Assembly (NCBI RefSeq): GCF_011300215.1
Contig: NZ_CP049866.1
Coordinates: forward strand, 3,473,001 to 3,537,000
DNA length: 64,000 nt
Direction: 5' to 3'
Origin: Nocardioides piscis
GTDB taxonomy: Bacteria; Actinomycetota; Actinomycetes; Propionibacteriales; Nocardioidaceae
The notes beneath the pieces were generated by a model. It had not been told where the DNA came from, did not search any database, and saw nothing but the letters and a program-made list of their open reading frames with translations. Below, piece by piece: positions 26,338-36,546 of the stretch. Position 1 is the first letter of the stretch. Every line of letters starts with the position of its first letter. The translations under genes were made by a program, and so were the position numbers.

Positions 26338-27522
26338 ATGAGCCTCGTCGACCTGCCGCTCCTCCCCCTCGGCAAGGGCCGTGACCTCACGGCCGAGCGT
26401 GGCGTCGAGTGTCTCGGAGACCTCCCGGCCGCCTCCGACCCCGACCTCGTCGCCCGCGCGATCGCCGCCAAGGAGGCGCTCGGCGAACGGGTCTTCGTGC
26501 TGGGTCACCACTACCAGCGCGACGAGGTCATCCAGTTCGCCGATGTCACCGGCGACTCGTTCAAGCTCGCCCGAGACGCGGCAGCCCGGCCGGCCGCCGA
26601 GTTCATCGTCTTCTGCGGCGTGCACTTCATGGCCGAGTCGGCCGACATCCTGACCTCCGACGACCAGGCCGTGATCCTGCCCGACCTGTCGGCCGGGTGC
26701 TCGATGGCCGACATGGCGCGACTGAGCCAGGTCGAGGACGCCTGGGACGCGATGGCTGCCGCCGGCCTGCAGGACAACATCGTGCCGGTCACCTACATGA
26801 ACTCCTCGGCCGACATCAAGGCCTTCTGCGGCCGCAACGGCGGCGTGGTCTGCACCTCGTCCAACGCCGACGTGGCCCTGGAGTGGGCGTTCGACCAGAA
26901 GGCGGACGTCGAGGGTGGCGGCAAGGTCCTCTTCTTCCCCGACCAGCACCTCGGCCGCAACACCGCCGTGCTGAAGATGGGGATGACGCTCGACGACTGC
27001 GTCGTGTGGAACCCGCTCCTGCCGGGTGGCGGGCTGAGCGTCGAGCAGCTGCAGGGCGCGAAGATGATCCTGTGGAAGGGGCACTGCTCGGTCCACGGGC
27101 GCTTCACCACCGACGTGATCGACGAGCTCCGTGCCAAGCACGAGGGGATCCACATCCTGGTCCACCCCGAGTGCACCCACGAGGTCGTCCTCAAGGCCGA
27201 CCTGGTCGGCTCGACCGAGTTCATCATCAAGACCATCGAGGCGGCCGAGCCCGGGTCGACCTGGGCGATCGGGACCGAGCTCAACCTCGTCCAGCGGCTC
27301 GCCGACGCCCACCCGGACAAGAACATCGTCTTCCTCGACCGCAACGTCTGCTACTGCTCGACGATGAACCGCATCGACCTGCCCCACTTCGTCTGGGCGA
27401 TGGAGTCGCTGGTCCGTGGCGAGGTGGTCAACCAGATCGACGTCGACGACGAGACCGAGGCCCACGCCCTGGTCGCGCTCCAGCGGATGCTCGACCTGCC
27501 GGGCAAGTCCCACCGGGACTGA
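26338..27522 (+). CDS. nadA: Quinolinate synthase
   Basis: 394 residues. FVLGHHYQRDEVIQFADVTG, VTYMNSSADIKAFCG, HPECTHEVV and NVCYCSTMNRIDLP carry the substrate-binding sites and the three cysteines for the 4Fe-4S cluster. It condenses iminoaspartate with dihydroxyacetone phosphate in NAD synthesis. TAGGAT at 26326-26331 lies 6 nt before the ATG (leaderless). No nadB or nadC is adjacent, so it is a lone NAD gene here. Confidence 0.96.
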   Translation: MSLVDLPLLPLGKGRDLTAERGVECLGDLPAASDPDLVARAIAAKEALGERVFVLGHHYQRDEVIQFADVTGDSFKLARDAAARPAAEFIVFCGVHFMAESADILTSDDQAVILPDLSAGCSMADMARLSQVEDAWDAMAAAGLQDNIVPVTYMNSSADIKAFCGRNGGVVCTSSNADVALEWAFDQKADVEGGGKVLFFPDQHLGRNTAVLKMGMTLDDCVVWNPLLPGGGLSVEQLQGAKMILWKGHCSVHGRFTTDVIDELRAKHEGIHILVHPECTHEVVLKADLVGSTEFIIKTIEAAEPGSTWAIGTELNLVQRLADAHPDKNIVFLDRNVCYCSTMNRIDLPHFVWAMESLVRGEVVNQIDVDDETEAHALVALQRMLDLPGKSHRD

Positions 27523-27537
27523 GACCGGCGAGCCGGT

Positions 27538-28107
27538 TCACAGGCCGGGGGCGTCCCACAGGGCCAGCCACTTCTGCAGGTCCGGCTCCATCGGCAGCTC
27601 GCCGGCGAGCTGGTCTCGGATCGCGATCTCGGTCAGGTTGTCGCGCTGGTGGGGCCCGGTCGGCGCGAAGGCGTAGAAGGTGCCGCGCTTGTAGAGGTAG
27701 ACCAGCCCCACGGTGCGACCGTGCCCGACGAAGGTCACCATCGAGCACAGCAGCCCATCGGCGAAGCCCTGCGCCTCGAGACTGCTGTTGACAGCGTGCA
27801 GGTCGGTGCAGAGGCCGGAGAGATCGTCAGGATCGCCCTGCACGACCAGCCAGGTGAAGCCGAACGGATCGCGCGTCACCTCCACGTCGGGCGCCTGCGG
27901 GTCGTCCTGGATCAGCGCGGTGATGTCGGCCTGGGTCTGCGCGAAGGCCGCGCCCGCGGCTGCGCGGTAGCAGACCGAGCCCTGTCCGGTCGGCGTCCAT
28001 CCGGCCGCGGTCTGGAGGGTGAGCGCCGCACCGGGGACTCCGAAGAGCGCGTCGAGGTCGTTGCCGACGCGCTTGCGACGGCCGGTCACGGCGTCGAGCC
28101 AACCCAT
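27538..28107 (-). CDS. PspA-associated protein PspAB
   Basis: 189 residues, MGWLDAVTGRRKRVGNDLDA, then RDPFGFTWLVVQGDPDDLSG and VTFVGHGRTVGLVYLYKRGT, matching the PspAB family found with PspA and HtpX in actinobacteria. No enzymatic motif is visible; role inferred from the cluster: membrane-stress response. Last gene of the pspA run, 15 nt after htpX; converges on nadA with 15 nt between stops. Confidence 0.85.
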   Translation of the reverse strand: MGWLDAVTGRRKRVGNDLDALFGVPGAALTLQTAAGWTPTGQGSVCYRAAAGAAFAQTQADITALIQDDPQAPDVEVTRDPFGFTWLVVQGDPDDLSGLCTDLHAVNSSLEAQGFADGLLCSMVTFVGHGRTVGLVYLYKRGTFYAFAPTGPHQRDNLTEIAIRDQLAGELPMEPDLQKWLALWDAPGL

Positions 28108-28122
28108 CCTCGCCCCCTCGTC

Positions 28123-29031
28123 CTAGGAGATCGGTCGGCCGAGCTCGGCCTGGATGCGGGCCAGCTGGCCGAGTCGCTGCTCGAGCGACGGGTGGGTGGC
28201 GGTGAGCGTCTTGAGCGAGACACCCGCCACGGCGGGCACGATGAAGAGGGAGTTGACGGCGCTGTTGGCGCGCAGGTCCTTCTGCGGGATCGCGCCGACA
28301 CCCCCGGAGATCTTGGTCAGCGCCGACGCCAGGGCCTGCGGCTTCATCGTCAGGTAGGCCGCGGAGCGGTCGGCACACAGCTCGCGGTAGCGCGAGAGCA
28401 GCCGGAGCAGCACAAAGCTGACGGCATAGACGACCAGGCTCACCACCAGCGCGACCAGCAGTGCGGGGAGGGCGCCGTTGTTGCCACGGCCGGCACGCGA
28501 GATACCGCCGAACTGGGCGCCACGGGTCAGCATCCCGGCCAGGATGCCGGCCGAGGAGGCCAGGGTCATCACGAGTACGTCGCGGTGTGCGACGTGGCTC
28601 AGCTCGTGGGCCAGCACCGCCTCGAGCTCCTCGGCATCCAGGACGTCGAGGATCCCGGTGGTCACGCACACCACCGACCTGTCAGGCGATCGCCCGGTAG
28701 CGAAGGCGTTGGGCAGCGCCATGTCCGCGACACCGACGCGCGGCTTGGGCATGTCGGCCAGGGCGCACAGCCGGTCGATCATGCCGTGCAGCTCGGGCGC
28801 CTCCTCGGGCGTCACCTCGCGGGCCCGCATGGCGCGCATCGCCATCTTGTCCGAGGACCACCACTGGTAGAACGCAAAGCCGATCGCGACGACGGCGATG
28901 ATCGGGGCATAGCCACTGAAGAAATACATCAGTGTGACGACGAGGGCGACGAACAGGGCCCCGAGCAGGAACATGACGGACGTCATCCGGACCGTCAGAC
29001 CGGTGTCCTTGATGAAGCGGGACCGCGCCAC
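28123..29031 (-). CDS. htpX: HtpX-like membrane zinc metalloprotease
   Basis: 302 residues. Catalytic HELSHVAHRDV in AVLAHELSHVAHRD and the downstream CADRSAAYLT are typical of M48 HtpX. Two N-terminal helices (VMFLLGALFVALVVTLMYFF) and a later pair are predicted. It degrades damaged membrane proteins. Upstream pspAA overlaps it by one base; the next gene pspAB follows by 15 nt, so the four genes form an operon. Confidence 0.95.
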   Translation of the reverse strand: MARSRFIKDTGLTVRMTSVMFLLGALFVALVVTLMYFFSGYAPIIAVVAIGFAFYQWWSSDKMAMRAMRAREVTPEEAPELHGMIDRLCALADMPKPRVGVADMALPNAFATGRSPDRSVVCVTTGILDVLDAEELEAVLAHELSHVAHRDVLVMTLASSAGILAGMLTRGAQFGGISRAGRGNNGALPALLVALVVSLVVYAVSFVLLRLLSRYRELCADRSAAYLTMKPQALASALTKISGGVGAIPQKDLRANSAVNSLFIVPAVAGVSLKTLTATHPSLEQRLGQLARIQAELGRPIS

Positions 29032-29318
29032 TACTCAGCTCGGCCGGGGATGAGTCCCTCGTCGCCGAGCATCTGCCGCACCTCGTCGAGGGTGGCGTCA
29101 CCCGGCGGCAGGATCAGGTCGGACTCGTCGAGGCTGTCGAGCTCGTGGTGGGTGCCGCTGGAGCGGACGCTCGCCAGGAGGCCGTCGAGGGCCGTGCGGA
29201 ACATCTCTTCGTCGCCGTGCTCGATGGCGAGCTCGATCTGGGTGTCGAGGCCGTTGAGCGCGTCGAGCGCGTGGTCGTCGAGGTCGTACTGCCCCTCGCC
29301 GAGGATCCGGACGATCAT
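29031..29318 (-). CDS. PspA-associated protein PspAA
   Basis: 95 residues, MIVRILGEGQYDLDDHALDA, then LAIEHGDEEMFRTALDGLLA, the PspAA family pattern. The ATG overlaps the PspA stop by 4 nt and its stop shares one base with the htpX start. It is thought to work with PspA on the inner membrane. Confidence 0.88.
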   Translation of the reverse strand: MIVRILGEGQYDLDDHALDALNGLDTQIELAIEHGDEEMFRTALDGLLASVRSSGTHHELDSLDESDLILPPGDATLDEVRQMLGDEGLIPGRAE

Positions 29319-30100
29319 GCCCGGCCCCCGTTGTCGGTCTCGCGCTGCGCGGACTGCTGCTCGGGGGCGAGGATGTCGTCACCCTGCTCGAGCTCGTGCG
29401 GCTTGCTGGCGCCCTTGAGCCGCGCGAGCTCGCTCTCGACGTCGGAGGTGGAGCTGAGGGCGTCGAGCTCTCGGGCGATGTCGTCACCGGCGTTGATCGA
29501 GGAGGCGTCGTCGAGCGCGCCCGAGGCGATCAGCTCGTCGATGGCTCCTGCGCGTGCCTGCATCTGGGCCGTCTTGTCCTCGGCGCGCTGGATGGCCAGA
29601 CCGACGTCGCCCATCTCCTCGCCGATGCCGGACATCGCCTCGCCGATGCGGGTCTGCGCCTCGGCCGCGGTGTAGTTGGCCTTGATCGTCTCCTTGCGGG
29701 TGCGGAACGCCTCGACCTTGGTCTGGAGCCGCTGCTGGGAGAGGACGAGCTTCTCCTCCTCGGCCTGCAGGTTGGCGTGCTGGCCCTGGAGGTCCTGGAT
29801 CTGCTGGGTGATGCCGGACTTGCGCGTCAGGGCCTCGCGAGCGAGGTCCTCGCGGTCGGCGGCAATCGCCTTCTCGGCCTGTCCCTGCAGCTTGGCCGCC
29901 TGCTGCTCGAGCTGCTTGACCTGCAGCTCCACGCGCTTGCGGCTGGTGGCGACGTCGGCGACGCCTCGGCGTACCTTGCTCAACAGCTCGAGCTGACGCT
30001 GATAGCTGTAGTCGAGGGTCTCGCGTGGGTCCTCGGCGCGGTCGAGAGCCTTGTTGGCCTTCGAATGGAAGATCAGGCTCAGGCGCTTCATCACACTCAT
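29315..30100 (-). CDS. pspA: PspA/IM30-family phage-shock protein
   Basis: 261 residues, MSVMKRLSLIFHSKANKALD followed by long coiled coil (YQRQLELLSKVRRGVADVAT; KQLEQQAAKLQGQAEKAIAA; VEAFRTRKETIKANYTAAEA), the structure of PspA/IM30/Vipp1 proteins that scaffold damaged membrane. The start ATG has an AGGAG site 9-10 nt ahead. It is the first gene of the pspA-pspAA-htpX-pspAB operon. Confidence 0.93.
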   Translation of the reverse strand: MSVMKRLSLIFHSKANKALDRAEDPRETLDYSYQRQLELLSKVRRGVADVATSRKRVELQVKQLEQQAAKLQGQAEKAIAADREDLAREALTRKSGITQQIQDLQGQHANLQAEEEKLVLSQQRLQTKVEAFRTRKETIKANYTAAEAQTRIGEAMSGIGEEMGDVGLAIQRAEDKTAQMQARAGAIDELIASGALDDASSINAGDDIARELDALSSTSDVESELARLKGASKPHELEQGDDILAPEQQSAQRETDNGGRA

Positions 30101-30140
30101 GGACGCATTCTCCTCAGTCACGCTCGGGGTCGCTGCCTTC

Positions 30141-30169
30141 ACCCTAGGACCAAACACAAAGCAGTGACA
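30141..30169 (-). promoter_or_regulatory. Promoter of the pspA operon
   Basis: Minus strand: TGTCAC (30169-30164), 17-nt spacer, TAGGGT (30146-30141), about 40 nt before the pspA start. Compatible with a housekeeping or ECF-type promoter; the -35 is poor. Confidence 0.4.
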
Positions 30170-30226
30170 GGCGCCGGTAGGCTGAGCACCAGTCAGTGGC
30201 TCGCTCATCCAACGCAGAGGCAGCAA

Positions 30227-30811
30227 GTGTTCGCTCGGTTCAAGTCCCCCAGTGCCCCGCCCGCCCCCGTCGTGGACAAGCCGGGAGGCAAGGGCCGGCC
30301 GACGCCGACCCGCAAGGAGGCCCAGGCCGCGGCCCGGGCACGGGCAAAGGCGCCGCGGAGCCGGCGCGAGCAGCTCGCAGCTCAGCGCGCCGGGAAGTCC
30401 GAGTCGAGCAAGACCGTGCGTGCAGGGATGAAGGCCGGCGACGAGCGCTACCTCCTCCCCCGCGACAAGGGGCCGGTCCGCCGCTTCATCCGGGACTTCG
30501 TCGACTCGCGCTTCTCCTTCGTCGAGCTGATGGTCCCGCTGCTGATCGTGACCCTGCTCCTGGGCTACTCCGGCAGCCCCTACCTCGTCGGCATCGGCAA
30601 CAGCGTCCTGCTCGGCACGGTCCTCCTGGTTGCGTTCGACCTGTTCCTGATGCGGTTCCGACTGCGGCGGGAGCTGGCCCGCCGCTTCCCCGACGAGCCG
30701 ACCAAGGGCACGACCTACTACGCCATCATGCGGGCGCTGCAGATGAAGTTCATGCGCCTGCCCAAGGCACAGGTCAAGATCGGGCAGACCCTCCCAGAGC
30801 ACTACCGCTGA
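30227..30811 (+). CDS. DUF3043 membrane protein
   Basis: 194 residues from GTG. A basic, Ala-rich N-terminus (GGKGRPTPTRKEAQAAARAR) precedes two hydrophobic segments (FVELMVPLLIVTLLLGYSGS; GNSVLLGTVLLVAFDLFLMR) and a conserved RFPDEPTKGTTYYAIMRALQ end. It matches the DUF3043 family; no function is known. Divergent from pspA across 126 nt, followed by the GNAT gene. Confidence 0.82.
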   Translation: MFARFKSPSAPPAPVVDKPGGKGRPTPTRKEAQAAARARAKAPRSRREQLAAQRAGKSESSKTVRAGMKAGDERYLLPRDKGPVRRFIRDFVDSRFSFVELMVPLLIVTLLLGYSGSPYLVGIGNSVLLGTVLLVAFDLFLMRFRLRRELARRFPDEPTKGTTYYAIMRALQMKFMRLPKAQVKIGQTLPEHYR

Positions 30812-30818
30812 GGGCCCG

Positions 30819-31370
30819 ATGACGACTCCCCCGACTGCCGACGTCTCGGTCCGCGTGGCCTGGGCCGACGACGCCGAGGCGATCGCGGCCGTCCAGGTGC
30901 GGGCGTGGCAGGTCCTGTATGCCGACGTCCTCCCCGCTGACACGCTGCCGAGCGACCCCGAGCCGGTCGCGGCGGCCTGGCGAGCGTCTTTGGTCAAGCC
31001 GGAGGACGCCCGTAGCCGGGTGCTGGTGGCCCTCGAGCGCAACCGGGTCACCGGGTTCGTGCTCACCGGTGCCGCAGCGGACCCCGACGCCGACCCTGTC
31101 GTCGACGGGGAGCTCAGCGAGCTCACTCTCGACCCGGTCGAGCGTCGCAAGGGCCACGGCTCACGGCTGCTCCAGGCGGCCGTCGACACCCTGGTCGCAG
31201 ACCGGTTTCGCCGAGCGGTGACCTGGGTCGTGGCCAGCGACGACGACCAGCGTCGTTTCCTCACCGAGGCCGGCTGGGCACCCGACGGCGCACATCGCGA
31301 GCTCGACCTCGACGGCACCGGGGCGACGCGCGTCAAGCAGATCAGGCTGCACACCGCGATCGGAGCATGA
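30819..31370 (+). CDS. GNAT-family acetyltransferase
   Basis: 183 residues. ELTLDPVERRKGHGSRLLQA is the acetyl-CoA loop (R-x-x-G-x-G) and RRFLTEAGWAPDGAHRELDL the C-terminal block. The N-terminal WQVLYADVLPADTLPSDPEP matches a subset of ribosomal or antibiotic GNATs, but substrate is unknown. It follows the DUF3043 gene by 7 nt and overlaps azlC by 4 nt. Confidence 0.88.
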   Translation: MTTPPTADVSVRVAWADDAEAIAAVQVRAWQVLYADVLPADTLPSDPEPVAAAWRASLVKPEDARSRVLVALERNRVTGFVLTGAAADPDADPVVDGELSELTLDPVERRKGHGSRLLQAAVDTLVADRFRRAVTWVVASDDDQRRFLTEAGWAPDGAHRELDLDGTGATRVKQIRLHTAIGA

Positions 31371-32059
31371 GCGGCGCAGGGCTGCCCAGCGCCATACGCG
31401 CGGGCATCGTCCGCGACGGCATCGCCGTCGGAGTGGCCACCGGGGCCTATGGCATCTCGTTCGGCGCAGTTGCGGTCGGCGGAGGGTTGAGCGTGTTGCA
31501 GGCCTGCGCACTGTCGCTGCTGGTGTTCACCGGCGCCTCGCAGTTCGCGCTCGTGGGCGTCGTGGCGGCCGGCGGCGCCCCGCTCAGCGGGGCGATGGCT
31601 GCAGTCCTCCTGGGCACCCGCAACGCGCTCTACGGCCTGCGTCTCGCGCCGCTGCTGCAGTGGCAGGGCCTGCGACGGGCGGCGGCGGCCCAGATCCTGA
31701 TCGACGAGTCGACCGCGATGGCCCTCAACCGCGGCAGCGTCCCGGCAGCCCGGCTCGGCTTCCTCACCACCGGGTTGGCCGTCTTCGTCCTGTGGAACGC
31801 CGCGACCCTCGCTGGCGCCCTGGCTGGTACGGCGATGGGCGACCCCCGCGCCTACGGCCTGGACGCGGCCGTTGGGGCTGCGTTCCTGGCGCTGCTGTGG
31901 CCACGCCTCGTCGAGCGTCGTGCACAGGTCGTGGCTGTCCTGGCCGCCGCCGTGGCGCTGGGCCTGGTGCCCGTCACCGCCGCCGGTGTGCCCGTGCTGG
32001 CCGCGGCCGGCGTGGCACTGCTCGCAGGGGTGCTGGCGAAGCCGGGCGGTGGCCGCTGA
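31367..32059 (+). CDS. azlC: Branched-chain amino acid exporter large subunit (AzlC family)
   Basis: 230 residues with seven or eight helices. SFGAVAVGGGLSVLQACALS and LLVFTGASQFALVGVVAAGG, then LLGTRNALYGLRLAPLL, match AzlC/BrnF. With AzlD it exports branched-chain amino acids. The ATG overlaps the GNAT stop and the stop overlaps azlD by one base. Confidence 0.93.
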   Translation: MSGAGLPSAIRAGIVRDGIAVGVATGAYGISFGAVAVGGGLSVLQACALSLLVFTGASQFALVGVVAAGGAPLSGAMAAVLLGTRNALYGLRLAPLLQWQGLRRAAAAQILIDESTAMALNRGSVPAARLGFLTTGLAVFVLWNAATLAGALAGTAMGDPRAYGLDAAVGAAFLALLWPRLVERRAQVVAVLAAAVALGLVPVTAAGVPVLAAAGVALLAGVLAKPGGGR

Positions 32060-32355
32060 TGTGGCTGGCGATCGGGGTGGCGGCGGTGGGCTGCTACGCC
32101 CTCAAGCTCGCGGGCCTGTCGCTGCCGGAACGGGTGCTTGCGCACCCGGTGGTCGCACGGATCGCTGACGTCATCCCGGTCGCGTTGCTGGCGGCGCTCA
32201 TCGCCGTCCAGACCTGGTCCTCGGGCGCCTCGTTGACGGTCGACGCCCGCACGGCCGGCCTGACCTTCGCGTTGGCGGCACTGCTGCTGCGTGCGCCGTT
32301 CCTCGTGGTCGTGATCGGCGCGGCGGCGGTGGCCGCGTTCGTCCGGATGCTCTGA
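32059..32355 (+). CDS. azlD: Branched-chain amino acid exporter small subunit (AzlD family)
   Basis: 98 residues with four helices. AGLSLPERVLAHPVVARIAD and FALAALLLRAPFLVVVIGAA are typical of AzlD/BrnE, the small partner of AzlC. The start shares one base with the azlC stop. A G-rich run follows. Confidence 0.9.
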   Translation: MWLAIGVAAVGCYALKLAGLSLPERVLAHPVVARIADVIPVALLAALIAVQTWSSGASLTVDARTAGLTFALAALLLRAPFLVVVIGAAAVAAFVRML

Positions 32356-32405
32356 GCCTCCAGCCGCTCCAGGCTGCAGACTGACCCGGGCTGCGCGCGA
32401 ACGGA

Positions 32406-32429
32406 GGGTGGGGGGGAGGGTGGGGGGGG
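32406..32429 (+). other. Potential G-quadruplex
   Basis: The plus strand has four G-runs of 3, 7, 3 and 8 bases separated by single T, A and T. It lies 50 nt after azlD and 27 nt before the dapB stop, in the convergent gap (32356-32455), which otherwise shows no gene or strong hairpin. Confidence 0.7.
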
Positions 32430-32455
32430 CGCCACGGCGTGCTGCAGCCGGCCCC

Positions 32456-34862
<2,407 letters not shown>

Positions 34863-35032
34863 CGCGCCAGCGTCGCTCGATGCGCTGGCCCGGGCGGGCC
34901 GGCTGGCTGCGGTCTGTGGACGCCTCCTGGATCCACCGACGTGTGGAGGGGTTCTGGTCTGCTCCCCCTCCAACCGCTCGATCAGCTGGCGGCGTACGCC
35001 ATCTGACTTCGCGATCCGGACCGGACACTCCT

Positions 35033-35089
35033 CAACTGGCGGCGCACGACGGGCGTTCTCCAGATTTCGTGGTCGGGCGCCGCCAGTTC
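35033..35089. repeat. Palindromic repeat P2, copy 2
   Basis: Arms CAACTGGCGGCGC and GCGCCGCCAGTTC, nearly perfect, around a 31-nt centre. It lies 170-230 nt upstream of the AbiEi-like start and within the gap 34863-35160, which holds also a lone arm (CAGCTGGCGGCG near 34984) and a small hairpin, but no gene. Confidence 0.7.
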
Positions 35090-35108
35090 ATACAAGGCCC
35101 GGCAGCAC

Positions 35109-35125
35109 CTGTCGGGCGCCGACAG
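35109..35125 (-). terminator. Possible terminator of the M16 peptidase gene
   Basis: Perfect 7-bp stem CTGTCGG/CCGACAG with loop GCG, 36 nt after the M16 stop on the minus strand. Short stem and no U-run, so tentative. Confidence 0.35.
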
Positions 35126-35160
35126 TCCGTGGCGACCAGGCCGTTGCAGGCGCCGCAGCG

Positions 35161-36546
35161 TCAGGCGGGGCCGACGATGGCCAGGATCTCCGGCTGGGCG
35201 AAGAGCGCAGCCGCGACGTCGCGGACCTCCTCGAGGGTGACGCCGTCGATCCGCGAGATCACCTCGTCGATGGTCAGCAGCTCGTCGTGGACCAGCTCGA
35301 CCTTGCCCAGGCGCGACATCCGGGAGCCGGAGTCCTCGAGACCGAGGACGAGACCGCCCTTGAGCTGGCCCTTGCCCCGCTCGAGCTCGTCGAGGGTGAT
35401 CCCTTCGGCGGCCACCTTGGCCAGCTCGGCGCGGACGGTGGTGAGCACGTCGTCGAGCTTGCCGGGCAGGCAACCGACCGAGACCCCCACGAGACCGGCG
35501 TCGGCATGGTGGGAGGCGAAGGAATAGACCGAGTAGGCCAGTCCGCGGTGTTCGCGCACCTCCTGGAAGAGCCGCGACGACGTCCCACCCCCGAGGGCGG
35601 TGTTGAGGACGCCGAGGGCATAGCGCCGCTCGTCGGTGCGGGTCAGGCCCTTCATCCCCAGGACGAGGTTGACCTGCTCGAACGGTCGGCTCGTTCGCGA
35701 CTCCCCCGTGGACACCGACCGGGCCTTGGTGGTGTTGCGGGTCTGGACCGGGGTCACGGCGCGGTCGAGGAATCCCTGGCGGCCGAAGGCCCGGCGTACG
35801 TCGCGCACGACCGCTGTGTGGTCGAGGCTGCCCGCGACCGCGACCACCATGTTCTCCGCGCGGTAGTGACGACGGTAGAAGCGCGCGATCTGGTCGCGGC
35901 TCATCGCGGTGATCGAGTCGTGGGTGCCTGCGATCGGACGACCCAGCGGGGTGTCGCCGAAGGCCTGGGAGGCGAAGAGGTTGTGCACGACGTCGTCGGG
36001 GTCGTCGTCGTGCATCGCGATCTCGTCGAGGATCACGTCGCGCTCGGCCTCGACGTCGGCGGCTGCGATCGTCGAGCTGGTGATCATGTCGCCGATGACG
36101 TCGACGGCCAGCGGCAGGTCGTCGTCGAGCACACGAGCGTGGAAGCAGGTGTATTCCTTGGCCGTGAAGGCGTTGAACTCACCCCCGACGGCATCCAGGG
36201 CGACCGAGATGTCGAGCGCGGTGCGCTCCTTGGTCCCCTTGAACAACAGGTGCTCGAGGAAGTGCGAGCAGCCGTGCAGGGCGGGAGTCTCGTCGCGGGA
36301 GCCGACGTTGACCCACACGCCGATGCTGGCCGAGCGAGCGCCGGTCATCTGCTCGGTGACGACCCGCAGGCCGCCGGGCAGCACCGTTCGGCGTACGCGT
36401 GAGGTCACCTGACCATCGGCGTCCTTGACGGTCTGCAGGGTCTTGGTGGAGCCGACCTTCTGGCCGGAGCCGACGTGCTGGGAAAGGGCCGACCGGCCAG
36501 CAGAGAGGCTCTGCTGGCCGGTCGGCCGGATGCTGCTGGAGGTCAC
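35161..36546 (-). CDS. M16-family zinc metallopeptidase
   Basis: Up to 461 residues. Zn motif [11 protein letters not shown] (HxxEH) with preceding [33 protein letters not shown] and the C-terminal [20 protein letters not shown] match processing-peptidase/PepR-type M16 enzymes next to pnp in actinobacteria. The GTG at 36546 overlaps the pnp stop as GTGA and the N-terminus ([18 protein letters not shown]) resembles longer Streptomyces versions, but a 19-bp perfect hairpin lies in those first codons. If that hairpin is the pnp terminator, the real start would be the GTG at 36408 ([14 protein letters not shown]). Confidence 0.9.
   Translation of the reverse strand: MTSSSIRPTGQQSLSAGRSALSQHVGSGQKVGSTKTLQTVKDADGQVTSRVRRTVLPGGLRVVTEQMTGARSASIGVWVNVGSRDETPALHGCSHFLEHLLFKGTKERTALDISVALDAVGGEFNAFTAKEYTCFHARVLDDDLPLAVDVIGDMITSSTIAAADVEAERDVILDEIAMHDDDPDDVVHNLFASQAFGDTPLGRPIAGTHDSITAMSRDQIARFYRRHYRAENMVVAVAGSLDHTAVVRDVRRAFGRQGFLDRAVTPVQTRNTTKARSVSTGESRTSRPFEQVNLVLGMKGLTRTDERRYALGVLNTALGGGTSSRLFQEVREHRGLAYSVYSFASHHADAGLVGVSVGCLPGKLDDVLTTVRAELAKVAAEGITLDELERGKGQLKGGLVLGLEDSGSRMSRLGKVELVHDELLTIDEVISRIDGVTLEEVRDVAAALFAQPEILAIVGPA
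36487..36527 (-). terminator. 19-bp perfect hairpin at the pnp/M16 junction
   Basis: Arms GGCCGACCGGCCAGCAGAG and its exact complement around a 3-nt loop; minus-strand sequence after it is CTTTCCC. It lies 16 nt after the pnp stop, where a terminator is expected, but also inside the longest M16 reading frame. Confidence 0.6.
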
